In this document: positions 9,195 to 18,643 of the stretch, piece after piece | How positions within the stretch are numbered: position 1 is the stretch's first letter | Layout of the letters: each line of letters begins with the position of its first letter | Source: Bifidobacterium breve | GTDB taxonomy: Bacteria > Actinomycetota > Acidimicrobiia > Acidimicrobiales > Ilumatobacteraceae | DNA: 47,704 bases | Assembly: GCA_945889715.1 (NCBI GenBank) | Contig: CAMDCI010000002.1 | Span: 1-47,704, forward strand | Direction of reading: 5' to 3' | Made by a program: the position numbers and the translations under genes | The notes under the pieces: generated by a model | Database searches by the model: none | The model's input: only the letters and a program-made list of their open reading frames with translations | Told to the model about the DNA's origin: nothing

Positions 9195-10637
9195 ATGAAT
9201 ACGCCAAATGTCATTTCAATTATGCAGGCGCTCGCCGACAAGGCAGCCGAAAATCCCAATCGCACTGCGATCACTTGTGGTGATGAATCAGTAACACGAG
9301 CAGAGCTTGAGTCACGAACAAATCGCTTGGCTCGCGCCTATGCCGAACGCGGTGTTTCATTCGGCAATTTTGTCACGGTTGCTTTACCGAACTCGGTTGA
9401 ATTTTACGAAGCATGCATTGCTGCATGGAAACTTGGTGCGATTCCACAACCAGTGAGTTACCGTTTGCCAAACCGCGAGCGCGAAGCCATCGTTGAACTT
9501 GCCGATTCAGCGCTTGTCGTTGGTGCCGAGCAATCGGCCCATCCTGGCCGTGTCACATTGCCCGCACACTTTGACGCATCGGCTTACGATGCTTCACCTT
9601 TACCTGATGTGACTTCGCCCGCCATGAAGGCACCAACGTCAGGTGGTTCAACTGGACGACCTAAATTGATTGTTGCTGGCGATCCTGGCATCGTCAGCGT
9701 GGGTGCGCCCGGCATGGGCCAGCGCGTTGACGGAGTCGTGTGTATTCCTGGACCGCTGTACCACAACGCTCCGTTCTCGTTTGGTGCTGGTTCGTTGTTC
9801 CATGGCAATCATTTAGTTCTCTTGCCGCAATTTGACGCCGAAGCAACATTGGCTGCAGTCGACAAGCACAGTGCCGATTGGATTTTGTTTGTACCCACGA
9901 TGATGTCGCGTATCTCACGTTTGCCCGAAGATGTGAAGAACAAGTACGACCTCTCGTCGCTTTCAACTGTTTGGCACATGGCTGCGCCCTGCCCGCCATG
10001 GTTGAAAGAAGAATGGTGCAACTGGCTCGGTGGCGAAAAGATCATGGAGCTCTACGCCGGAACCGAAGCACAGGCCGTCACCATTATTCGTGGCGATGAA
10101 TGGTTGGCCCACCGCGGTTCAGTTGGTCGTTGCGTCACTGGCGAGATGAAAGTTCTCGATTCAGAGACTTACGAAGAACTTCCTCGCGGAACCATCGGCG
10201 AAATCTTCATGCGCAATACCCGAGTGACGTACAAGTACCTCGGAGCCGAGGCCCGCAAATCACCAGACGGCTGGGAAAGTCTCGGAGACATCGGCAAGAT
10301 TGACGAAGAGGGCTACATCTATCTCACCGATCGACGGGGCGACATGATCTTGTCGGGCGGAGCAAACATCTATCCCGCAGAAGTTGAAGTCGCCTTAAGC
10401 GAACATCCCGATGTGGTGTCTTCGGCAGTTATTGGTTTGCCCGATGAAGATTTAGGTAATCGCATTCATGCTCTCGTGCAGGTGTCAAAGCCGATTAACG
10501 AAGAAGAGTTGCGTACTTTCTTGAGCGAACGTCTCGTTCGCTACAAGGTGCCACGCACATTTGAGTTCACGAGTGATGCGGTTCGCGACGATGCCGGCAA
10601 AGTACGGCGTTCTGCTTTACGCGACGAACGCTCGTAG
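9195..10637 (+). CDS. Acyl-CoA synthetase, bile-acid-CoA ligase (BaiB)-like
   Basis: SGGSTGRPK, GPLYHNAPFSFGAG, RGDEWLAHRGSVGR, SGGANIYPAEVE, VIGLPDEDLGNRIHA resemble remembered BaiB. Confidence 0.85.
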   Translation: MNTPNVISIMQALADKAAENPNRTAITCGDESVTRAELESRTNRLARAYAERGVSFGNFVTVALPNSVEFYEACIAAWKLGAIPQPVSYRLPNREREAIVELADSALVVGAEQSAHPGRVTLPAHFDASAYDASPLPDVTSPAMKAPTSGGSTGRPKLIVAGDPGIVSVGAPGMGQRVDGVVCIPGPLYHNAPFSFGAGSLFHGNHLVLLPQFDAEATLAAVDKHSADWILFVPTMMSRISRLPEDVKNKYDLSSLSTVWHMAAPCPPWLKEEWCNWLGGEKIMELYAGTEAQAVTIIRGDEWLAHRGSVGRCVTGEMKVLDSETYEELPRGTIGEIFMRNTRVTYKYLGAEARKSPDGWESLGDIGKIDEEGYIYLTDRRGDMILSGGANIYPAEVEVALSEHPDVVSSAVIGLPDEDLGNRIHALVQVSKPINEEELRTFLSERLVRYKVPRTFEFTSDAVRDDAGKVRRSALRDERS

Positions 10638-10653
10638 GACTTATATCCCTTTA

Positions 10654-10677
10654 TTACACTGTTTACCATTAGTGTAA
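10654..10677. repeat. Inverted repeat TTACACT-N10-AGTGTAA
   Basis: 7-bp perfect arms between CoA ligase stop and secreted-protein start. Confidence 0.5.
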
Positions 10678-10710
10678 ATGCCCTTTGGATTTAGGTGCTT
10701 AACTGCATCT

Positions 10711-13332
10711 ATGAGAAATCGATTATTTGCCAGCCTCTTTGTCGTTGTTGCCCTGATCTTTGGTGTTACCAATTCAGCAAGTGCTGATCAATGGGATTAC
10801 ATTTATGGCGAAGACCCAACAAATGGGAACAATGTCTCGGTCAACTTGGATGTCAAAATCGATCCACTAGGTGGGGTTTATATCATCGGTTATTTCTACG
10901 GCCAATTCGAGGGCCTCCAAAGTGGCAGTGACTTTGCAAGATTTGTTCAACACCGTTCTGCCGCTGGGACTGTTGACTGGACGATTAAGTACACGTCCGA
11001 GCCGAGCAGCACAGTCCCCGCTCGAACTTTCGCAGCATCCGTTGACGGCAACGGAACACTATTCATTAATTCGAAGCCCAGTTATTTAGCAACAAGATGG
11101 TTTTCTATCGATCGCGAAGGTCATGTAGTCGAGAAATTGAGCCCTGCAGATTTTAGCTGCCCCGTAGGTGTGGCTGCCCAGGATGGCGGGGTGATCGGTA
11201 TTTGCGTCGGAACTCCAGTCACGCTTCGTAAGGTCGACAAGAATTTCCAATTGATTTGGGAACAACCAGTCGAACAGTACCTAGACACGACCCCCAAAAG
11301 TAGCAACGTGAACGGATTCCGGCCTGAAGATGTTGATGAGCAAATCATTCAAGGGGCAAACTCAAGTATCTGGGTAATTGATGGCCTTAATTACGGAAAT
11401 TTCCCACAATTACAAAACAACTTGCCGCTATCACTTCGTTCAGCCTTAGCGATGACGAGCTTTGATACCACCACCGGAGAAAAACTGGTGGCAATCAAGC
11501 ATTACGGTTTGTTGCCCCTCAAAGCAGTCAGTATCGGAGAACGCGAAGTTTGGATGTCGGTTAAGACACTAGATACTTCGGTTTGTTATCTAAACGAGTG
11601 CAGCGAGGAGAACCTCAACGCTATTTTTGACAGTTCAAACGGCGAAATGAAAGGTTACACCAGCGGAAATTTCGGCATCTTCCCAAGGTTTAGTCGTTTC
11701 ACATTGGTTTCCGAGGGTTACAAATACCTCTTCGAAAACGGATTTTCGACTACCAACTTGGGAATTGGTGATGGATCGTCAAAACCCGATTGGTACGTCG
11801 TCACACCATTCACTTGGACTTCACCTAGTTGGGTCGGATCTGTCAACGAATGCTTTAACGGAGTCGGAATAGGCTCCCCATCGTGCGGTGCTCAGGGTTC
11901 ATGGTCCACCTTTATTACCAATGATGGACGACGCCTGATCATGGCTCTCAATAATCAACTAGCCGTTTGGGAAATCACTGGCACCAATCTGCCAAGTATC
12001 GGTCGACTCATCAGTCGACAAACTTTTTCGAGCACAATTCAGGCTGTCGATGCTGACAATCTAGGAAACATTTATGTCGTTGGTTCAACATTTGAAACCC
12101 GAGTCGTTCAGACAAATGAACTTCGTCAACCAGCAGCGAATATTCAACCTCAATCGCTTTCTGCGAACCGTGCATTTATCTCACGAAACCCCATGGGTCG
12201 TATTTCTCTTGACGTCCTCCCGCGCACCCCGCTGCGCATCAAAGTTGCAGGAACCAACGGCGTTCCATCAACTGGTGTCGGTGCAGTGTCAATGAATGTC
12301 ACCGTCACATCTCCAGACGGAGAGGGTTTCATTACGGTTTATCCATGCGATTCAAAACCCGATGCGTCGAACCTCAACTACACACTTGAACAAACTGTTC
12401 CTAATGCAGTCATCGCACCAGTTTCTTCAACTGGTGATATCTGCTTCTACACGAATGCTCAAACTCATCTTCTTGCGGATATCAATGGCTACTTCCCCAC
12501 GGGTCAAGGCTTCACGGCCGCTGGCCCGGCTCGAGTCTTTGACACTCGCTCTGGCTCGAGCCAAGGTCTGCGCACAGTGAACAAAGTCAAAATTGGTGGC
12601 GCTCAAGAAGTGCGGGTCAAAATGACAGACCTTGCTGGCTTAACGCCATCAACCGGAGTCGGTGCAGTTTCACTGAACATCACTGCAACCGGAACAACCG
12701 CTGATGATTTCGGTGGATATGTCACGGTCTACCCATGTGGCAATCGACCCAATGCGTCGAGCATCAACTTTATCTCGGGGCAAACAGTGCCGAACGCAGT
12801 CATTGCACCAGTTTCAGCATCAGGAGAAGTGTGCTTCTACGCACGAGGCACCACCGACCTCATCGTTGATATCAACGGATACTTTCTCAGTGGTGCAGGG
12901 TTCACACCCACAACTCCGACACGTATCGCAGATACCCGTTCTGGATCTGATCAAGGAGTTCAAACAGTGACTAAGACCAAAGTTGGGGGTGACACCACTT
13001 TGAAAGTGAAGTTCACCGACATTGCTGGTCTCACTCCGTCATCAGGTGTTGGCGCTGTTTCACTCAACGTCACAGCAACGGGCACAACTGCCGACGAATT
13101 CGGTGGTTACGTCACCGTGTACCCATGCGGAGCAATACCCAACGCATCAAATCTCAACTTTGTCTCGGGGCAAATAGTTCCCAATGCTGTGATCGCACCA
13201 GTCTCTGCATCAGGAGAAGTGTGCTTCTACGCCCGAGGCACTACCGATCTCATCGTTGACCTCAACGGCTACTTCTTGACTGGAGCAGGCTTTGCACCAA
13301 TGTCACCTATTCGACTATTTGATACTCGTTAA
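10711..13332 (+). CDS. Large secreted protein with C-terminal 130-aa repeats
   Basis: Signal peptide MRNRLFASLFVVVALIFGVTNSASA (start 10711 preferred over 10678). Repeats: GVGAVSLN(I/V)TATGTTAD.FGGYVTVYPCG..PNAS..NF.SGQ.VPNAVIAPVSASGEVCFYARGTTDLIVD.NGYF. Confidence 0.88.
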   Translation: MRNRLFASLFVVVALIFGVTNSASADQWDYIYGEDPTNGNNVSVNLDVKIDPLGGVYIIGYFYGQFEGLQSGSDFARFVQHRSAAGTVDWTIKYTSEPSSTVPARTFAASVDGNGTLFINSKPSYLATRWFSIDREGHVVEKLSPADFSCPVGVAAQDGGVIGICVGTPVTLRKVDKNFQLIWEQPVEQYLDTTPKSSNVNGFRPEDVDEQIIQGANSSIWVIDGLNYGNFPQLQNNLPLSLRSALAMTSFDTTTGEKLVAIKHYGLLPLKAVSIGEREVWMSVKTLDTSVCYLNECSEENLNAIFDSSNGEMKGYTSGNFGIFPRFSRFTLVSEGYKYLFENGFSTTNLGIGDGSSKPDWYVVTPFTWTSPSWVGSVNECFNGVGIGSPSCGAQGSWSTFITNDGRRLIMALNNQLAVWEITGTNLPSIGRLISRQTFSSTIQAVDADNLGNIYVVGSTFETRVVQTNELRQPAANIQPQSLSANRAFISRNPMGRISLDVLPRTPLRIKVAGTNGVPSTGVGAVSMNVTVTSPDGEGFITVYPCDSKPDASNLNYTLEQTVPNAVIAPVSSTGDICFYTNAQTHLLADINGYFPTGQGFTAAGPARVFDTRSGSSQGLRTVNKVKIGGAQEVRVKMTDLAGLTPSTGVGAVSLNITATGTTADDFGGYVTVYPCGNRPNASSINFISGQTVPNAVIAPVSASGEVCFYARGTTDLIVDINGYFLSGAGFTPTTPTRIADTRSGSDQGVQTVTKTKVGGDTTLKVKFTDIAGLTPSSGVGAVSLNVTATGTTADEFGGYVTVYPCGAIPNASNLNFVSGQIVPNAVIAPVSASGEVCFYARGTTDLIVDLNGYFLTGAGFAPMSPIRLFDTR
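12541..12930 (+). repeat. 390-nt coding tandem repeat unit
   Basis: DTR codons at 12541, 12931 and 13321: exact 390-nt spacing. Confidence 0.88.
12931..13320 (+). repeat. 390-nt coding tandem repeat unit, followed by DTR-stop
   Basis: Same spacing and strong amino-acid identity to the preceding unit. Confidence 0.88.
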
Positions 13333-13337
13333 ATCAA

Positions 13338-14516
13338 TCAGCTGAACTTGACGGGCAACGACTGAATACCGCGCACGAAAGATGCGTGGCTATACACCGG
13401 CTTGTAATTGGGGTCGACGAATTCAATTTTGTTAGTTCGCTTGAATAGTTCGGTATAAATCGAGCGCAACTCGAGTCGAGCCAAGCTTGCACCTAAGCAC
13501 AAGTGCGGTCCCCATCCAAACGCAATATGTGGGTTCGGGCTGCGTGTTACGTCAAACGTATGTGGCTCAACAAACATGTCCTCATCGCGATTAGCGGCGG
13601 TGTAGTTCATGACGACTTGTGAACCCTGCGGAATCTTGACTCCACGAATCTCCACATCTTCAGTCGTGACCCGCACCATATTGACGATCGGCGTGACCCA
13701 GCGCAAACACTCTTCAATGGCCCGCTCAAGATCTTCAGGTGACCGCCGCGCAATCGCCATCTGTTCGGGGTTGCGAATCATTGCTTCAAGTCCACCTGTG
13801 ATCACATTACGAGTCGTCTCATTGCCACCAACTAACAGCAACAGGGCGTTTCCAACGACATGCTCGTCGTCCATGACACTTCCATCTTCCGCCGCGACAA
13901 CGAGTTTGCTCACCAAGTCGTCGCCCGGATTCTTCTTGCGTTGTTCAATGACTTCAGAGATGTATACGTAGTACTCAAAAGCCGCATTCACGACATCGTC
14001 GGTCACATATTTGGGATCATCGGCACCATTGATCATGGCGTCACTCCAATGTTGCAACTTGTCATAGTCGCTTTCGGGGGCTCCGAGCATTTCACCAATC
14101 AAGGTCATCGGTAAAAGACGGGCAATATCGGCAACGATGTCGCAGGTCCCACGAGCAACAGCAACATCAACTAAGCGATGCGCAACCTCTTCTACATGAG
14201 TTTGATATGCCGCCATTTGACGAGGTGTGAAACCGCGAGCTACTACTCGACGCTGATCGGCGTGTCCCGGATCATCGCTATCGATCATCGATGGCTGCAC
14301 AATGCCATTGGGTCGCGAGCCAATGATGCCACTGGCAAAGATTTGCGCTTGCCGTTCAGCCAGGCGAATGTCTTCAATTTTTGTTAATGCCCAGATTCCA
14401 TTGACGTCTTGGTACACCGGTTCATTTCGACGGATCCACTCGAGAGTCGGAAACGGATCATTTTGGTACATGTCGCGGTCAAGAATGTTTACCTTCACGT
14501 GTTGAACCTTAGTCAT
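13338..14516 (-). CDS. Cytochrome P450, CYP142-like
   Basis: LLLLVGGNETTRNVITGG (I-helix), EECLRW (ExxR), FGWGPHLCLGASLARLEL (heme Cys); MIDSDDPGHADQRRVVARGFTPRQM like remembered CYP142. ATG 14516 preferred over listed 14561. Confidence 0.87.
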   Translation of the reverse strand: MTKVQHVKVNILDRDMYQNDPFPTLEWIRRNEPVYQDVNGIWALTKIEDIRLAERQAQIFASGIIGSRPNGIVQPSMIDSDDPGHADQRRVVARGFTPRQMAAYQTHVEEVAHRLVDVAVARGTCDIVADIARLLPMTLIGEMLGAPESDYDKLQHWSDAMINGADDPKYVTDDVVNAAFEYYVYISEVIEQRKKNPGDDLVSKLVVAAEDGSVMDDEHVVGNALLLLVGGNETTRNVITGGLEAMIRNPEQMAIARRSPEDLERAIEECLRWVTPIVNMVRVTTEDVEIRGVKIPQGSQVVMNYTAANRDEDMFVEPHTFDVTRSPNPHIAFGWGPHLCLGASLARLELRSIYTELFKRTNKIEFVDPNYKPVYSHASFVRGIQSLPVKFS

Positions 14517-14592
14517 AAAAAAGTGCCAACTTCTAGGGCATGTCACAGTCAAAAGGTGCAACTTTGGTACCTAGACCAGCCAAAATAGACGC

Positions 14593-16065
14593 GTGAACCG
14601 TTTGACCTCTCTATCTCTCGCCTCTGCCCTCGTTTTCGTGACCATTGGTTGTTCAAACCGCGGCGAAGGTACGGCACCAGTCGATCCTTCCGTCGCCCCA
14701 TCAACCGAAGCAACAACCGACCTACCGAGCGACTCCACCCTCGCGCCCGAGTCACCAACCATCATGTTTGGTGACCTTGAATCTCCTTGTGGTCCAGCGA
14801 TTGACGGCATTACTCCAGTTGTCACCGCCGACGAAAACGGTGGATCGGCTGATGCGATTCAAGTAGCGACGCCGTCCGATAAAGGAAACTCATTCGTGCC
14901 CGGACTCAACGGCGAACTTTACGATGCGGGAGTTGCATTTGAAGGTTGGTGCAACGCTCAAGGTGGCATCGCTGGGATGCCGCTGAAGGTCATTGATGCT
15001 GATGCCAAACTTTTTGAGGTTCCGGTGCAAATGGAAAACGTTTGCGCAAATGCATTCGCTATGGTCGGCGGCGGTTGGGCGCTGGACGATCAAGAATTCC
15101 CGCGCTTCCACGAGTGCGGAATGATTGATGTTGCTGGTTTCGTTGTGACGGCAGGCAAATCACAAGCTGACAATACATACTCCCCGAGCCCAAACCCTTC
15201 AAACAAAAAAGATGAAGGCTGGTTCAAGTGGGCCGTTGCCGCCTATCCAGAAGCGATGCAACATTTTGCAACTGTCTACAGTGACATCCTCACGGCCCAA
15301 GTTGTTGAACAGCAATACCGTGAAGCTGCTGCCATTCTTGGTGGAGTCACCGTCGTTGACCAAGTCCCTTACAGTTCTGTTGGCGAAACTTCGTGGTTGC
15401 CCATTGCACAAAGACTGAAAAATAGTGGCGTACGTGCCGTCAGTCTGGTGGGAGTGCCCGAAGTTCTTCCGCAACTTACAAAAGCGCTCCAAGAACTTGG
15501 TTACAAGCTAGATCTGATCATGGTTGACGCTGGTTTTTACGCTGACGTTCTTATTAACAATGGTGGAGACAGCGTTGAAGGTGTCGTCGTACGAACAGGT
15601 TTCTCATTATTTGAAGAAGCCGACCGCGTACCAGCCGTTCAGGATTATCTCGACATGATAAAGACCTATCGTCCTGACGGCAAAGTTGCCGGCCTCGGCA
15701 TGCAAGGAACGTCAGCCTTCTTACTCTTTGCAACAGCTGCAAAGAATTGCATTGTGAATAACGCTGGCATATTGAGCCGCTCATGCATCATGGAAGAAAT
15801 CAGCAAAGTAGATAAGTGGACCGGCGGCGGACTACATGCGCAGGCAAGCCCTGGCACCAATACCTCAAGTCCGTGCTACCAAATGATCACAATCAAAGAT
15901 GGTCAATTCACTCGCCTCTATCCGCCTCTCAATCCAACCGACGCCGATCGCGCTCTGATTCCCACTGCCACAATCACCGAAGATGGCTGGGCTTGCGACG
16001 AGTCGACCTTGATTGAACTCACTGGCGATTATGGTGATGTCAGTATTGGCAAAATCGCCAAGTAA
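14593..16065 (+). CDS. LivK-type ABC transporter substrate-binding lipoprotein (SBP1)
   Basis: Lipobox VTIGC; FEGWCNAQGGIAGMPLKVID; paralogous to CDS 32873-34357. GTG start. Confidence 0.87.
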   Translation: MNRLTSLSLASALVFVTIGCSNRGEGTAPVDPSVAPSTEATTDLPSDSTLAPESPTIMFGDLESPCGPAIDGITPVVTADENGGSADAIQVATPSDKGNSFVPGLNGELYDAGVAFEGWCNAQGGIAGMPLKVIDADAKLFEVPVQMENVCANAFAMVGGGWALDDQEFPRFHECGMIDVAGFVVTAGKSQADNTYSPSPNPSNKKDEGWFKWAVAAYPEAMQHFATVYSDILTAQVVEQQYREAAAILGGVTVVDQVPYSSVGETSWLPIAQRLKNSGVRAVSLVGVPEVLPQLTKALQELGYKLDLIMVDAGFYADVLINNGGDSVEGVVVRTGFSLFEEADRVPAVQDYLDMIKTYRPDGKVAGLGMQGTSAFLLFATAAKNCIVNNAGILSRSCIMEEISKVDKWTGGGLHAQASPGTNTSSPCYQMITIKDGQFTRLYPPLNPTDADRALIPTATITEDGWACDESTLIELTGDYGDVSIGKIAK

Positions 16066-16066
16066 A

Positions 16067-18142
16067 TCAGATCTTTTCGACCTGAACTTGGGTGTCGTAA
16101 AACGACACCCCTCCGCCATAGGTCGCCAATAAATCATTAGTTAAGGCATTGACCGTCTTTGTATCTTTCGTACGGTCACCTACCCAGCCAAATGGAACCA
16201 CAACCAGGCCAGGTCGCACGCGACCGCCATTTGCTGCCACTCGTGCGACAACATCTAATTCGCCTCGCTGGTTGAAAACTCGCACACGATCACCATCGGC
16301 AATCCCCCGCTCAGTTGCATCAACCAGATCAAGCTCGCAAAACATTTCACCCTCGGGATTCGCGTGATGCGGCAAGTTTGAATATGTCGAATTCAAAAAG
16401 CGAACATGAGTTTTGGGCGACATCAACGACAACGGATACTGAGCTTGACCACTCGGATCGGCGGCCATTTCAGCGCCAGCCAAATATGTCGGCAACGCGG
16501 GCAACCCAACAGCAGGTAAACCATGGTTGATCAACATTGCTTTACCGGACGCTGTTTCAAATCCGCCGTTGGCGTACGGCAATAAGTCAACGGGCAAAGA
16601 CAACCGAACAAAGCCATCGGTTTTCAAATGCTCTATATCGACATCGTGCAAGGCACTGATGATTAATGACTCGTCGTTTTCAAAAAGTTCGGGCTCAGTA
16701 AAACCACACGCTGCCGACAATCGGCGCCACAGTTCAGTGTTGGCAACACTCTCGCCCAACGGCTGAATCGCTTGATGATTCCAACCTAAATAGAGATGAC
16801 CCCACGACGGAACAACATCTAATTGTTCAATTTGTGTACAAGCCGGAAAAATGACGTCGGCGTATTTCGCAGTGTCTGTCATGAACTGTTCAGAAACCAC
16901 CGTGAACAAATCTTCTCGCTCAAGTCCGTGACGAACTAACTCAGTGTTCGGTGCGGTGACCAGCGGATTGCCGTTGTACACGAACAACACCTTGACGGGC
17001 GGAGCAAGTGTTGTGTCGTTGAGCACTCGACCGATGTGGTTCATACTCAACGACCGACGCTCTTTGCCCGCACTCAGTGATGGAACATCAAAGACTGAAT
17101 CATCCACATTTGTTGCCGCATACGAACCGACACTGCGCGAGAATCCGCCACCTTTATGGCGCCATGCTCCAGTGAGCATGGGCAGACACGTGAGAGTACG
17201 GAAGAACATAACTCCGTGCTCTCGATGCTCGGCTCCAATGAGCGAGCGAATAAATGCGGGTTTGGTGGTTCCGTAATCGCGCGCCAAAGACTCAATTTCG
17301 TCGACAGAGATACCGCATACTTCGGCAGCCCGAGCAGGTGTCCATTGCGAAACTTGTTCTTTCAGTTCGTCAAAACCTTCGGTGTACTGCACGATGTAAT
17401 CGGTATCGGTCAATTCGTCGCGAATGAGAATGTGCATCACCGCCAGCATCAAGGCGACATCGGTGCCAGGTAACGGCTGAATAAAAACATCAGCGGCTTC
17501 GGCCGTGATTGTTTTCAATGGATCAATCACGACAACTTTGGCGCCATTGGCACGAGCTTTTTCAATGAAAGGCCACAAGTGTCGATTCGCCAAACGTGTA
17601 TTTGTTCCCCACAACAAAATCAATTGCGAATATTGAATATCCATCGGATCATTCGCTAAAGGCGATCCGAGTGTCAGTGTCGATCCGACCATGGCAGTTG
17701 CTCCACACAACGAATCAACTTGGCGCGATGCACCAACCTTGGCGAAGAATCGTCGGTCAAGCGAATTCATTTGAATCAGACCTTGCGTGCCTGCCGAACC
17801 CCAGGGCATCACGGCCTCGCCACCAAACTCGGCCGATACTTCATGGACCTGTGAAGCCACTAGATGTAACGCTTCATCCCAAGAAGCTTGACGGAACTCT
17901 CCAGTCCCCTTGGCTCCAGTTCGAATCAGGGGATGCAAAATACGGTCGGGGCTATAGACACGATCTAAAAATCGGTTGACCTTGGGGCATAGTTCGCCTT
18001 GCGAATAGGGATGCTGAGCATTACCCCGCATTTTGACGGCCACGCCGCCTTCGACCGTGACTTCCCAGCCACAGGTATCGGGACAGTCGTGATGACAGGT
18101 GCCAAGAACAACGTGGGATTCAATGCTCTGCACAGAAGTCAT
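16067..18142 (-). CDS. Molybdopterin-dependent oxidoreductase (DMSO-reductase superfamily) with N-terminal 4Fe-4S site
   Basis: CHHDCPDTCGWEV...GELCPKVNRF; WDEALHLVA; LWGTNTRLANRH; C-terminal molybdopterin dinucleotide-binding region. ATG 18142 preferred over listed 18259. Confidence 0.9.
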   Translation of the reverse strand: MTSVQSIESHVVLGTCHHDCPDTCGWEVTVEGGVAVKMRGNAQHPYSQGELCPKVNRFLDRVYSPDRILHPLIRTGAKGTGEFRQASWDEALHLVASQVHEVSAEFGGEAVMPWGSAGTQGLIQMNSLDRRFFAKVGASRQVDSLCGATAMVGSTLTLGSPLANDPMDIQYSQLILLWGTNTRLANRHLWPFIEKARANGAKVVVIDPLKTITAEAADVFIQPLPGTDVALMLAVMHILIRDELTDTDYIVQYTEGFDELKEQVSQWTPARAAEVCGISVDEIESLARDYGTTKPAFIRSLIGAEHREHGVMFFRTLTCLPMLTGAWRHKGGGFSRSVGSYAATNVDDSVFDVPSLSAGKERRSLSMNHIGRVLNDTTLAPPVKVLFVYNGNPLVTAPNTELVRHGLEREDLFTVVSEQFMTDTAKYADVIFPACTQIEQLDVVPSWGHLYLGWNHQAIQPLGESVANTELWRRLSAACGFTEPELFENDESLIISALHDVDIEHLKTDGFVRLSLPVDLLPYANGGFETASGKAMLINHGLPAVGLPALPTYLAGAEMAADPSGQAQYPLSLMSPKTHVRFLNSTYSNLPHHANPEGEMFCELDLVDATERGIADGDRVRVFNQRGELDVVARVAANGGRVRPGLVVVPFGWVGDRTKDTKTVNALTNDLLATYGGGVSFYDTQVQVEKI

Positions 18143-18224
18143 GTTTCTATTCTGCCAGCAAGTGACTCGCCCGTGATCAGGGTTTATGATCTTGAGAGAA
18201 TTACTTGACTCCTTGGGGGAAATT

Positions 18225-18635
18225 ATGTTGAACGAAGCCCTTGACCGCTCACTCATCACCGACTTGTTGTCGCGTTATACCTGGGCCTTAGTCGACCGCG
18301 ATTGGGAAGCTTGGCAGAAAGTCTTCACTCCCGATGCCCATGTTGATTATTCAACTGCGGGTGGACCAGTAGGTTCACCAGCTGTGGCTGCCGAAACATT
18401 CAGCGGCATGATGTCGATGTTTGATGTGTCGCTCTCGGCAGGTGGCAATGTCGCCATCACTTTCGAGAATGATGACACCGCCAAAGTTCGTTCGGTGTAC
18501 ACGATGACGATGCGTATCCCCGGCGATCAACCGACTTACATGCAGGCCAGTGGTTGGTACAACGACACCATCGTGCGCACCGCAAATGGTTGGCTCATTA
18601 GCAATCGCTTTGAACAACTCGCTTACGTCAAATAA
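18225..18635 (+). CDS. SnoaL/NTF2-like fold protein
   Basis: LLSRYTWALVDRDWEAWQKVFTPDAHVDYS; RBS GGGGGAA before ATG 18225. Confidence 0.85.
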   Translation: MLNEALDRSLITDLLSRYTWALVDRDWEAWQKVFTPDAHVDYSTAGGPVGSPAVAAETFSGMMSMFDVSLSAGGNVAITFENDDTAKVRSVYTMTMRIPGDQPTYMQASGWYNDTIVRTANGWLISNRFEQLAYVK

Positions 18636-18643
18636 GCCTGATC

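Noticed and set aside
12169-13320. CRISPR-like or non-coding tandem repeat interpretation
   Set aside because: Periodicity is exactly 130 codons and conserved at protein level within one ORF; it is a domain repeat.
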